Assembly: GCA_900316925.1 (NCBI GenBank)
Contig: ONEU01000057.1
Span: 1 to 19,099 of the forward strand
Origin: an uncultured Eubacteriales bacterium
Lineage (GTDB): Bacteria > Bacillota > Clostridia > Oscillospirales > Acutalibacteraceae
Direction: 5' to 3'
Length of the DNA: 19,099 nucleotides
The translations under genes were made by a program, and so were the position numbers. The notes below the pieces were generated by a model. That model was not told the origin of the DNA, ran no database searches, and saw only the letters and a list, made by a program, of their open reading frames with translations. How positions within the stretch are numbered: position 1 is the stretch's first letter; each line of letters begins with the position of its first letter. Shown here piece by piece: positions 7,462-15,091 of this stretch.

Positions 7462-9381
7462 TTATCTGAATAACCTTCCGAACACATCACCCAGGAAACG
7501 GAAATGGTTTTCCGGGGGGATTATTTTTTCGATCATGGGCAGGATATCTGCCGACGGAGAAATATCCTGCCCGGAGAGATCATAGGCGCTTTGCAGGGTA
7601 TTGCCCTCTGCGCACTGACCGCAGAGGAGGCACATTCCTGTCAGTGTATCCGACTGATCGAGGGTGCTGAGGGAAAACAGATATTTGAATGCCAGGTCAC
7701 GGACGGAGTGCTTTCTGACGGTATCCGGACTGCTGAATTTTGCATCCAGGATCAAGTAGCGTGCGTGTCCGTCCTTTTCGACCTTGAGCAGGTAATCCGG
7801 GGTGTAGTATTTCATGCCGGTATGATGGGGGGAATCGTTCGTGTCATCCTGATCGCGGGACGGAATGGAATTGTTCCTGTACAGTCCTATCCCGTTTTGC
7901 TGACGGTAGCGGTTGTCATAGATCACCGGCTGGTAGTACAGGGTCACACGGGTGTTTTCTTTCCGGAAAAGAAACGTATTGCGGCAGGTGGTGTTTTCAT
8001 ACCTGGCGTATTCCATCATCGGATAAGCAAAGGTGCTGCCGCTCCACAGGGAATAGCCGTTGGTGTGGAAATAGTCTGCCATCTTGATGAGCAGATATCT
8101 TTCGTAGAGAGAGGTGATGTTCATAAACGACAGCATATACTTTTCCTTTGAAAAATCATAGATGCCGAAGGTGAACCACTGATGGATCTTGACGAAGATT
8201 TTGTTGTATTGGGGAACGGCCAGGAAGATGGCGGAGGGACGCGGCTTATGCATCATGCTTTCCTGGGGAATACGGAGCGTGTGGCTGTACAGGCGCCACA
8301 GATGGGTGAAGGTATTGTAAAGCTGCTGAAGCACCTGCTGTGCATTCACCAGCAGGTGTTCCGTCTGATAGAAAATGAAAAAGCCCGAATTGACATAAGT
8401 GATGCTTCTGGGGAGGTTGGCGTTCTGGGGGATCTCGTCCTCCGGCAGGACAGCCGACAGCTTTGAGAGCAGATTGGCGCACCGGTGTTGCATTTCCGAG
8501 ACCTCATCTACCATTTTCCGCAAAAAGCTGAGTACCACCCGGTTCTCGTAGGTATCATAGGAATTGATCTGGTGCATGGCGAGGGTTTTTTCGGGCTGAT
8601 AGCAGCGGCTGTGGACACGGATGCCGACAGGACTGTTGACGGGCTTCAATTGCTCCGGATGGGAAGCAATATAGGTGAGGGTTGCCGGCGTAATGGCCTG
8701 GACGTGCTCTAACCGGTCGATCACGGACTCCTTTTCCAGACGGGTGCGGGAGTTGGTCTTGAAAAAGCCGTAGCTGGTTTCGTAAATGAGTGCGATCTCC
8801 TTGGCAAGAATGAGCAGCGCCGACAGATTCTGTAAGCCGTTTTCCTTGAGGTTTGCCTGATAACGGCCCCTTATTTTGCCGTCCAGCTGCAGAAGCTCCT
8901 GATTTTCATACACATATTTTGTCATGGCGCTGACGGCATCATTCAAGGGACCCTGTCTGACCATGACCGGAAGATAGTCGGTGCTGAAAATCTGTTTTGT
9001 GCCGTCCCGGAGGGAGAGGATCAGGGTGATCGTCACATAGCCGTAACATTCCAGAAAAATGCGTCCGTCAGAATTGGCGCCGGGAAAGCGGATCGTTCCA
9101 TTTTCTGACCGGCAGGGTTCCTTCTGGTCGTTGATGTAGACCTCCACACCGTCGATCTTTTCCGGGTCCTGTGAGTCAAGGAAGAAGGAGTAGCTGATGT
9201 GGGAATAAACCACAGCGATCCTGCCGTTGGCATCGTGCTGCAGGGTAAAGCTGTCAAGGAGATCGGAGAACCGGTCGTTCCCGATGCTGCCGGAACGGCG
9301 GAGCTGCCCGCTGCGTTCAGACAGCTTCACGGTGAAGGGATTACTCTTGAAGGGATACAATGTCAAAGAGCATTCTGCCAT
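7462..9381 (-). CDS. DUF2357 / PD-(D/E)XK nuclease, McrC-like partner
   Basis: The 639-residue protein has a DUF2357-like N-terminal and central region, including the family-typical SYDTYENRVVLSFLRKM at about 274-290. A restriction-endonuclease-like fold is seen in the C-terminal third: LYERYLLIKM at 425-434 (Glu427), TPDYLL with Asp529, and LILDAKF with Asp546-Ala-Lys548. Together these make a plausible PD-(D/E)XK metal site. McrC-type proteins supply the nuclease that an McrB-type AAA+ ring drives. The start is supported by an AGGAGG seven bases upstream. Only 12 bp separate it from the stop codon of the ATPase gene, so the two are surely co-transcribed. There are no membrane segments. The nuclease call is firm; the target (modified DNA, other DNA or RNA) cannot be read. 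Confidence 0.85.
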   Translation of the reverse strand: MAECSLTLYPFKSNPFTVKLSERSGQLRRSGSIGNDRFSDLLDSFTLQHDANGRIAVVYSHISYSFFLDSQDPEKIDGVEVYINDQKEPCRSENGTIRFPGANSDGRIFLECYGYVTITLILSLRDGTKQIFSTDYLPVMVRQGPLNDAVSAMTKYVYENQELLQLDGKIRGRYQANLKENGLQNLSALLILAKEIALIYETSYGFFKTNSRTRLEKESVIDRLEHVQAITPATLTYIASHPEQLKPVNSPVGIRVHSRCYQPEKTLAMHQINSYDTYENRVVLSFLRKMVDEVSEMQHRCANLLSKLSAVLPEDEIPQNANLPRSITYVNSGFFIFYQTEHLLVNAQQVLQQLYNTFTHLWRLYSHTLRIPQESMMHKPRPSAIFLAVPQYNKIFVKIHQWFTFGIYDFSKEKYMLSFMNITSLYERYLLIKMADYFHTNGYSLWSGSTFAYPMMEYARYENTTCRNTFLFRKENTRVTLYYQPVIYDNRYRQQNGIGLYRNNSIPSRDQDDTNDSPHHTGMKYYTPDYLLKVEKDGHARYLILDAKFSSPDTVRKHSVRDLAFKYLFSLSTLDQSDTLTGMCLLCGQCAEGNTLQSAYDLSGQDISPSADILPMIEKIIPPENHFRFLGDVFGRLFR

Positions 9382-9393
9382 CTGGCTCCCTCC

Positions 9394-11274
9394 TTAGCAG
9401 AAGAATTGATAATACTTCATCTGATCGTTGCCTCGTGCGATGATTCCCGAAAGGAGCTGTACGGACATACGGAGTCCGTTGTCATTGCACAGGTTCTGGA
9501 AATCCCCGAGCCATTCTTCAAATTGCTCGCCGCTGCCGGCGATTTTGGGAAGGATGCGCTGAGCTACCGCATAATCGAGGGCGGTTATGTCGGGGGAACT
9601 GCCTTCCATCCAGGTGGAAGCCGCTTTCCAGTAGTGTTTGATGGCATGGTCGATACGCGGACTGACCGGGAAGCGCTGTTCCTTCAGGAGGCTGATGATC
9701 TTCTGATAGATATCCCCGATCCTGCCGGGCAGGTTACAGTCGTCCGGGTTGAAAATAAAGGCATTGCGGAGAGACTCCCAGGAGACCACCCTGATCTTTT
9801 CCGGGGGGATGGTATCATCTTTGAGGGTTTTCTGCTCCTGTCCCGGCAATGTGACGATCCAGGAACGGTCGATCAGACGGGGGGAGAGTGTTTCGGTGGT
9901 ATGGTCGTTGTTGATGGTTGCGACGAAGTGCAGGTTTTCGGGGATCCGGAAGATATAGTTTTCGCCGAGATTAACGGTTCTCGGTAAGGCGGTATTATCA
10001 CAGAGCCGCATGAAATCGGACCAGTAGTATTCCATGGGGCTGAGATTGGCTTCATCCAGAAGAATGAGGTAGGGCAATGTGCAGCGGTTTTGTGATTGTT
10101 CGGCATCGAGCTGACAAAGAGCATCATAGATCTGGCGGTTGCTTTTATCAAAGGTTTTGGTGAGGGGGTTATAATAACCCACGAAATCCCGTTTGGAGGT
10201 CCAGCCCCGCTCCACCGGCACGGTAACGAACCGGTTGACGCGGTCATCACAGCCGGAAAGGCCGGCAATCCGGTTCAGCCCCAGGACGTTGCCCAGAATA
10301 TTGCAGATAGAGGTCTTGCCGCAGCCGGGTTCTCCGGAGAACACCGTCAGGAACCCCTGTGTCATACAGATGGCAAGATTGATGATGGTATTCCTGTCGT
10401 AATCGCGGGCGATCTGGATCGTGCGGCAGAGATAATCAATGAGTTCATCAGGCTCTAAATGGTTTGCCGTCACATGACTGATTTTATCAAGCAGTTCACG
10501 CTGTTGACTGACGGTATTTTCAGTTTCCCAGTCGGCGGCGGCGCGCAGCATTTTACTTGCCATGAAGCCGTCGAAAGAGATATTGACCATCTTTTCGTGA
10601 TAGGTACGGGTCATTTTTTCAAACTGTGTTTCGAGGCTGCTGCTTTCATCTGTCAGCCGGTGGATATGTTCCTGCAAAGCCTGCTTTTCTTTTTTCAGTT
10701 GTTCGATATCCCCGGCAATTCCCAATGCATTTCTGGCATCCTCCAGCTGTCGGAGCAGTTCCTCCAGGCGCTGTTGGTTTTCGTTCCCGGTGTCCGGAGC
10801 GGCTGCTTCATCGGCAGGCGTTTCTGTCGTATTACTGCACTGCGGCGTTTCTGCGGCTTCACCCGGTTCATGCGGTTCCTGCGGCGGGTCGGCAGGAGTG
10901 TCCAGGATGGTGATGCTGTTAGTATCCGACAGATTTTTTGCCGAGAGAGCATAAACAGTCTTGTCACCGACTTGCCGGTGTATCAGCCCGGCATAATGAT
11001 ATTGACAGTCTTCCACCCAATCATGCGTTACAGCCCTTGAGGCAGGATCAAACACGATCCTGACACGTTTGTTGTCCCATTCGGCAACCATATTGGTTTC
11101 CTCCTGGTTATGAGGATCGTAATCAAGGACAATATTATGGTGTTCCGAATGGGGCAGCAGTGTATTGATATTCACAGGGGTGCGCTGTGCAGTATTTTCC
11201 CCCGATATTTCATGGGTCGGATTAAAATAGATTTTCAATCGGTTACGAATAATAATCCCTTCATAAGTGCTCAT
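9394..11274 (-). CDS. McrB-like AAA+ NTPase with coiled coil
   Basis: Of 626 residues, 1-120 form an unrecognised beta-rich N-terminal domain. Residues 125-165 are a Pro/Ala/Glu-rich linker and about 165-265 a predicted coiled coil rich in Glu, Gln and Leu. From about 290 comes an AAA+ core. Motifs: Walker A GEPGCGKT at 314-321, VERGWTSKRDFVGYYNPLT at about 354-372 (very typical of McrB relatives), Walker B LILLDEA at 403-409, sensor segment ATINNDHTTE at 452-461, and Arg466/Arg470 as likely arginine fingers. McrB proper has NxxD as GTP-specificity motif; here the aligned residues are NNDH, so nucleotide choice is open. GGAGG lies six bases before the ATG. It is first gene of the cluster and probably powers the nuclease encoded next. 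Probable role: antiviral or anti-plasmid restriction, by inference. Confidence 0.85.
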   Translation of the reverse strand: MSTYEGIIIRNRLKIYFNPTHEISGENTAQRTPVNINTLLPHSEHHNIVLDYDPHNQEETNMVAEWDNKRVRIVFDPASRAVTHDWVEDCQYHYAGLIHRQVGDKTVYALSAKNLSDTNSITILDTPADPPQEPHEPGEAAETPQCSNTTETPADEAAAPDTGNENQQRLEELLRQLEDARNALGIAGDIEQLKKEKQALQEHIHRLTDESSSLETQFEKMTRTYHEKMVNISFDGFMASKMLRAAADWETENTVSQQRELLDKISHVTANHLEPDELIDYLCRTIQIARDYDRNTIINLAICMTQGFLTVFSGEPGCGKTSICNILGNVLGLNRIAGLSGCDDRVNRFVTVPVERGWTSKRDFVGYYNPLTKTFDKSNRQIYDALCQLDAEQSQNRCTLPYLILLDEANLSPMEYYWSDFMRLCDNTALPRTVNLGENYIFRIPENLHFVATINNDHTTETLSPRLIDRSWIVTLPGQEQKTLKDDTIPPEKIRVVSWESLRNAFIFNPDDCNLPGRIGDIYQKIISLLKEQRFPVSPRIDHAIKHYWKAASTWMEGSSPDITALDYAVAQRILPKIAGSGEQFEEWLGDFQNLCNDNGLRMSVQLLSGIIARGNDQMKYYQFFC

Positions 11275-11380
11275 ACAATTCCTCCGTCCTGTCTATGATG
11301 AAAAACTGTCTGACCCCCGTATTCTTCACTACCGTACCGGGTCTGTCAAAGCCGCAAAACATCTTTCCGATAATACCTCC

Positions 11381-11409
11381 ATTTTATATCATCCCCTATA
11401 TTCTGTCAA
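11381..11409 (-). promoter_or_regulatory. Promoter of the McrBC-like cluster
   Basis: On the minus strand a perfect TTGACA (11409-11404) is followed after 17 bp by TAAAAT (11386-11381). An overlapping TATAAA at 15 bp spacing is an alternative -10. The leader to the ATG at 11274 would be about 100 nt. No operator was recognised. Confidence 0.65.
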
Positions 11410-11545
11410 CATCCCGGCGCAGAGCCTGCGCACCCGTGTCACGCTGTCGTTCGCTGACGCTCACTCTGTACGTTTATGGCGAAACTGCTGTGTCGCTAAC
11501 ATCCGGCACGGCGGCTTGCGCCGATTTTTTCTCTGCCCGCCGACA

Positions 11546-11562
11546 CGCCCCTTGACGGGGCG
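11546..11562. other. Short GC-rich hairpin in the gene-free stretch
   Basis: CGCCCC pairs with GGGGCG around a five-base TTGAC loop. It lies inside the candidate repeat element. No T run follows, so it is not a terminator on the plus strand. Confidence 0.5.
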
Positions 11563-11589
11563 CTTAACGGCTGTTTCATCCAAAACTGA

Positions 11590-11623
11590 AGGCACGGTTA
11601 CTCAACTCAGAGTACCCGTGCCT
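11590..11623. other. Long hairpin next to the tandem array
   Basis: AGGCACGG and TACTC pair with GAGTA and CCGTGCCT, with a single mismatch between the two helices and a six-base loop. It is followed by a pyrimidine stretch (GCTTCTTT), so weak termination of plus-strand transcripts is possible. Confidence 0.6.
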
Positions 11624-11625
11624 GC

Positions 11626-11733
11626 TTCTTTGCAGTGGTAGACGAGATTTTTTGCAGTTACAGAGGGGGTTTTTGCAGTTGCAGAGGAGTTTTTTACAGT
11701 TGCAGAGGAGGTTTTTTGCAGCCGTAGACGACC
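11626..11733. repeat. Five-unit imperfect 21-22-bp tandem repeat
   Basis: The core T(4-6)-GCAGTTGCAGAGGAG recurs with the (G/A)CAG of successive units at 11632, 11654, 11675, 11696 and 11718, that is, spacings of 22, 21, 21 and 22 bp. Units 2-4 are the most alike; the outer two have GTAGACGA instead of GCAGAGGA. There are no unique spacers, so this is not a CRISPR array. T-tracts spaced at two helical turns should give curved DNA. Confidence 0.8.
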
Positions 11734-11845
11734 ACAATTCTTCCGGGATTATTTAGTCAATCAGTCGCCGGTAAATTGGGAGCGCAGGCTGTGCGCCGCG
11801 GGGATGGTAGTGGCAGGTTTGTTTTGGGTAGTGCGTTGAAGATTG

Positions 11846-13312
11846 TTATTGCTTGTCGGGAAGAGGCGGGGCTAAGCGTTTCTGAGACGTCCGACGCAGT
11901 AAAACGACCAGATATACCACAAACAGAATGAACGCTGCCGAAAGACCGACAATGCACGAAATGGTATGATCCAGACGGAAGCCCTCGTTCGCAGTCAGGA
12001 TGTAGGTGATGGTCACGGCAGTCATAAATACCGCCGGCAGCGCTGTGAACAGAGAGCCGAACCGGTATTTTCCTTTTTTCAGCAGGTAGGCGCTGATCGT
12101 CCAGAGGGTGATGGCGGCGAGCGTCTGATTGCTCCAGGAGAAGTAACGCCAGATGATCTGGAAGCCGTTGGCGTCCACAATGGAGAACCAGGTAATCAGA
12201 CCGCCGATGGCGAGCAGCGGGATGGTCACAATCAGGCGGTTCTTGATTTTCTTCTGATCGAGATGGAAGGTTTCGGCGACAATGAGTCTGGCGCTGCGGA
12301 AAGCGGTATCGCCGGAGGTAATGGGGCAGATGACAACGCCCGCAATGGCAAGGAAACCGCCGAAGGAACCGAGAACGCCCTGTGAGATCTCATACACGAC
12401 ATTGGAAGCGCCGTTTTTGAGGGCATCGCTGAGCAGTTGGGTAGTACCGTAGAAAGCCACGCCGGCGGCTGCCCAGATGAGAGCGATCACGGCTTCACAG
12501 ATCATGGCGCCGTAGAAAATTTTCCTGCCGTCCTTTTCGGTTTTGGTACACTTGGCGACCATCGGCGACTGCGTGGCGTGGAAGCCGGAGATAGCGCCGC
12601 AGGCCACGGTGATGAACATATACGGCCAGACGGGGGTTCCTGCCGGGTGTAGATTCTGCAGAGTCAGTTCGGGGATCTGAAACCTGCCGCCGGAGAAGAG
12701 AATACCGCCGATGGTGGCCGCAGCCATCGTCATCAGCAGGATGCCGAAGATCGGGTAGAGCTTGCCGATGAGCTTGTCAATGGGCAGGAGGGTGGCTAAC
12801 AGGTAGTAGATGAGGATGACGATTGCCCAGAAGGTACCGTTCATCCAGTCAGGCGTGAGGTTATCGAGCAGACCGGCGGGGCTTGTCACAAACACGACGC
12901 CGCAGAGAACCAGCAGTACCACAGAGAAGACACGCATGATCCACTTGACGACCCTTCCCAGATAGATGCCGGACAGTTCGGCAATGGAAGCGCCCTTGTG
13001 GCGGCAGCTGATCATGCCGGTCATGTAGTCGTGGACGGCGCCGCCCAGGATCGAACCGAACACGATCCACAGAAAGACGACCGGTCCGAATACCGCTCCC
13101 ATCAGCGCTCCGAAAATAGGGCCGGTACCGGCGATATTGAGGAGCTGGATGAGAAAAGCCCTCCAGGTTTTCATAGGGATGCAGTCCACTCCGTCATTGA
13201 TGGCAATAGCGGGTGTGGTTCTGTCGTCAGGCGAGAAGACCTTTTCTGCCACGCGGCCGTACACGAGAAATCCGACGATCAGTACAGCAATGGCAATGAA
13301 CAAAGATATCAT
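11846..13312 (-). CDS. cstA: CstA-family transporter (carbon starvation protein, short form)
   Basis: The 488-residue polytopic membrane protein has a dozen or more hydrophobic segments. It carries family hallmarks: AIAINDGVDCIPM near residue 37, LLNIAGTGPIFGALMGAVFGP at about 57-77, GGAVHDYMTGMIS at about 90-102, and a later GFHATQSPMVAKC motif. The CstA/BtsT family imports pyruvate or peptides and is often induced under nutrient limitation; the long enterobacterial form is about 700 residues, while this is the common short Firmicute form. The start ATG at 13312 is preceded by AAGAGGG. It is transcribed alone, divergently from glpK. Substrate (pyruvate versus peptides or amino acids) cannot be settled from sequence. 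Confidence 0.9.
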   Translation of the reverse strand: MISLFIAIAVLIVGFLVYGRVAEKVFSPDDRTTPAIAINDGVDCIPMKTWRAFLIQLLNIAGTGPIFGALMGAVFGPVVFLWIVFGSILGGAVHDYMTGMISCRHKGASIAELSGIYLGRVVKWIMRVFSVVLLVLCGVVFVTSPAGLLDNLTPDWMNGTFWAIVILIYYLLATLLPIDKLIGKLYPIFGILLMTMAAATIGGILFSGGRFQIPELTLQNLHPAGTPVWPYMFITVACGAISGFHATQSPMVAKCTKTEKDGRKIFYGAMICEAVIALIWAAAGVAFYGTTQLLSDALKNGASNVVYEISQGVLGSFGGFLAIAGVVICPITSGDTAFRSARLIVAETFHLDQKKIKNRLIVTIPLLAIGGLITWFSIVDANGFQIIWRYFSWSNQTLAAITLWTISAYLLKKGKYRFGSLFTALPAVFMTAVTITYILTANEGFRLDHTISCIVGLSAAFILFVVYLVVLLRRTSQKRLAPPLPDKQ

Positions 13313-13341
13313 GTTTTTCCCTCTTTTGTGTGTTTTCTTTT

Positions 13342-13371
13342 ATTATAAGACCGGGGGGCGGGAATAGTCAA
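13342..13371 (-). promoter_or_regulatory. Promoter of cstA
   Basis: On the minus strand TTGACT (13371-13366) and TATAAT (13347-13342) are 18 bp apart. The leader to the ATG at 13312 is about 25 nt and contains the AAGAGGG ribosome-binding site. Confidence 0.65.
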
Positions 13372-13481
13372 TATCCATCAGAAGCCAAAATGAAATTTGC
13401 TTGTTGGCGGGGGGTGAAAAGGACGTTTCCCGGGGGCTGATGGGATGAAGCATTGCTGTCTGAGGGGGATTCGGACAATTG

Positions 13482-13520
13482 TGATAAATTCGTTTGTTGC
13501 CGTTTGATGCGAATTTGTCA
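13482..13520. promoter_or_regulatory. Inverted repeat upstream of the glpK promoter, possible operator
   Basis: TGATAAATTCG (13482-13492) and CGAATTTGTCA (13510-13520) are inverted copies matching at 10 of 11 positions, 17 bp apart. The pair lies just upstream of the glpK -35 box, in the intergenic region shared with cstA. Half-site spacing near two turns would suit a dimeric regulator. The regulator is unknown. Confidence 0.45.
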
Positions 13521-13541
13521 GAAAAAACGAGGAGACTTATG

Positions 13542-13571
13542 TTTACAGAACAGACCGTTTTGTTGTATAAT
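13542..13571 (+). promoter_or_regulatory. Promoter of glpK with very short leader
   Basis: TTTACA (13542-13547) and TATAAT (13566-13571) are 18 bp apart. Transcription would begin around 13578, at the GGAGG itself, leaving a leader of only about 14 nt before ATG 13592. Confidence 0.6.
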
Positions 13572-13591
13572 TGTAACGGAGGATGATGCGT

Positions 13592-15076
13592 ATGAAGAAC
13601 TATCTTCTGGCACTTGATGAAGGTACCACGAGTGTGCGTGCGATATTATTCGACAGGAATGCTGCCATCGTCAGTATGGCGCAGCATGAGTTTACACAGT
13701 TTTATCCGAAGGAAGGCTGGGTGGAGCATGATCCCGTGGAGATCTATGCCGACCAATACGCCGCCATGACCGAGTGTATTGCCAAGAGCGGTGTCTCGCC
13801 GGAAGAGATTGCCGGCATCGGTATTACGAATCAGCGGGAGACGACCGTTGTCTGGGACAGGCATACCGGCAAGCCTGTTTATCCCGCGATTGTGTGGCAG
13901 TGCCGCAGAACTGCCGATATCTGTGAAACGCTGATCCGTGAAGGCCGGGAGGAGTATATCCGTTCCGCCACCGGACTGCGGCCGGATGCATATTTCAGCG
14001 GGACGAAGATCAGATGGATCCTCGACCATGTTCCGGGAGCCAGGGAGAAGGCACAGAACGGTGACCTGCTGTTCGGCACGATCGACACCTGGCTGCTGTG
14101 GAAGCTCAGCGGCGGACGTGTTCATTGCACGGACAGAACGAATGCGTCCCGGACGATGCTGTATCATCTGGAGAACGGCTGCTGGGATAAGACGCTGCTG
14201 GAATGGCTGGAGATCCCGGAGACGATGCTGCCGGAGATCAGGAGCAGCAGCGAGGTATATGATGTAATTCAGGTAATGGGGGCGGAGATACCGATCTGCG
14301 GCCTGGCAGGAGACCAGCAGGCGGCGCTGTTCGGACAGGGCTGTTTTGAGGCCGGCGACGCCAAGAATACCTACGGAACAGGCTGTTTTCTGCTGGAACA
14401 CACCGGTCATGTGCCTGTGATGAGCCGGAACGGTCTGATCACCACCGCTGCCGCCACGGAAAAGGGCAAGGCACCGGAATATGCCCTGGAGGGCAGCGTA
14501 TTCATCGGCGGAGCGGTGATCCAATGGCTGCGGGATGAGATGGGACTGATCCGTGAGAGCCGGGACAGCGCCTATTTTGCCGGAAAGATCAAGGATTCCG
14601 GCGGGGTGTATGTGGTGCCCGCCTTTGCCGGACTGGGAGCGCCCTACTGGGATATGCACGCCAGGGGGACCATCACCGGTCTGACAAGAGGAACCGGCGT
14701 GGAGCATATTGTGCGTGCGTCTTTGGAATCCATCGCCTATCAGACGGAGGATCTGCTCACCGCCATGCAGGCGGACAGCGGACAGAGAGTATCCTGCCTG
14801 AAGGTGGACGGCGGCGCATCGGCAAACGATTTCCTGATGCAGTTCCAGGCGGATATTTCGGGAATGACCGTGCAGCGTCCCGCCATGCAGGAGGCAACGG
14901 CAGCCGGAGCGGCATTCCTGGCAGGACTGGCGGTGGGATTTTTCCGGGACCGCCGGGAAGTACGGGAACTGATCCGGACGAAAACATCCTTTTTGCCGGC
15001 AATGGAAGAGGCGGAGAGAGAAAGACGGTTGGAAGGATGGCACCGTGCGGTAAAGGCTGCACAGGTGAGTACATAA
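13592..15076 (+). CDS. glpK: Glycerol kinase
   Basis: The 494-residue protein is a FGGY-type kinase that makes glycerol-3-phosphate from glycerol and ATP. Visible signatures: LALDEGTTSVRAILFD near the N-terminus (Asp9), WVEHDP, the ITNQRETTVVWD and PAIVWQCRR segments, GLAGDQQAALFGQG, KNTYGTGCF, ALEGSVFIGGAVIQWL, and the GAPYWD, LTRGT and KVDGGA segments in the C-terminal half. Length is normal for the family. ATG 13592 is chosen because GGAGG (13578-13582) is nine bases upstream, while ATG 13583 and 13586 are too close. The loop between SSEVYD and IPICGLAGD is short and lacks the histidine that HPr phosphorylates in many Firmicute enzymes, so PTS control is doubtful. No glpF or glpD is adjacent; a lipase-like gene follows 15 bp later. 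Confidence 0.95.
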   Translation: MKNYLLALDEGTTSVRAILFDRNAAIVSMAQHEFTQFYPKEGWVEHDPVEIYADQYAAMTECIAKSGVSPEEIAGIGITNQRETTVVWDRHTGKPVYPAIVWQCRRTADICETLIREGREEYIRSATGLRPDAYFSGTKIRWILDHVPGAREKAQNGDLLFGTIDTWLLWKLSGGRVHCTDRTNASRTMLYHLENGCWDKTLLEWLEIPETMLPEIRSSSEVYDVIQVMGAEIPICGLAGDQQAALFGQGCFEAGDAKNTYGTGCFLLEHTGHVPVMSRNGLITTAAATEKGKAPEYALEGSVFIGGAVIQWLRDEMGLIRESRDSAYFAGKIKDSGGVYVVPAFAGLGAPYWDMHARGTITGLTRGTGVEHIVRASLESIAYQTEDLLTAMQADSGQRVSCLKVDGGASANDFLMQFQADISGMTVQRPAMQEATAAGAAFLAGLAVGFFRDRREVRELIRTKTSFLPAMEEAERERRLEGWHRAVKAAQVST

Positions 15077-15091
15077 AAAGGAGAGAGTGGT

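Larger units (their letters stand above)
11416..11796. repeat. Candidate non-coding repeat element with inverted ends
   Basis: The left end (11416-11435) and the reverse complement of the right end (11777-11796) match at 18 of 20 positions. Each end is itself a small hairpin of the form GCGCA-N5-TGCGC. The similarity continues outward through ATCCC with a three-base gap. The roughly 380-bp interior has no convincing gene but holds two hairpins and a tandem array. It could be a MITE-like or other dispersed intergenic element. No target-site duplication is clear. Confidence 0.45.

Noticed and set aside
9199..9987. A 262-codon plus-strand frame spanning the junction of the nuclease and ATPase genes
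   Set aside because: It is antisense to both well-supported genes and crosses their junction, with no family match.
11267..11641. Open frames of 86-124 codons on the plus strand in the gene-free stretch
   Set aside because: They start inside the ribosome-binding and leader region of the minus-strand ATPase gene, run through hairpins and repeats, and are rich in Arg, Pro and Cys with no motif. More likely non-coding repeat sequence.
11626..11733. CRISPR array
   Set aside because: The units are contiguous with no spacers and no cas genes are near.
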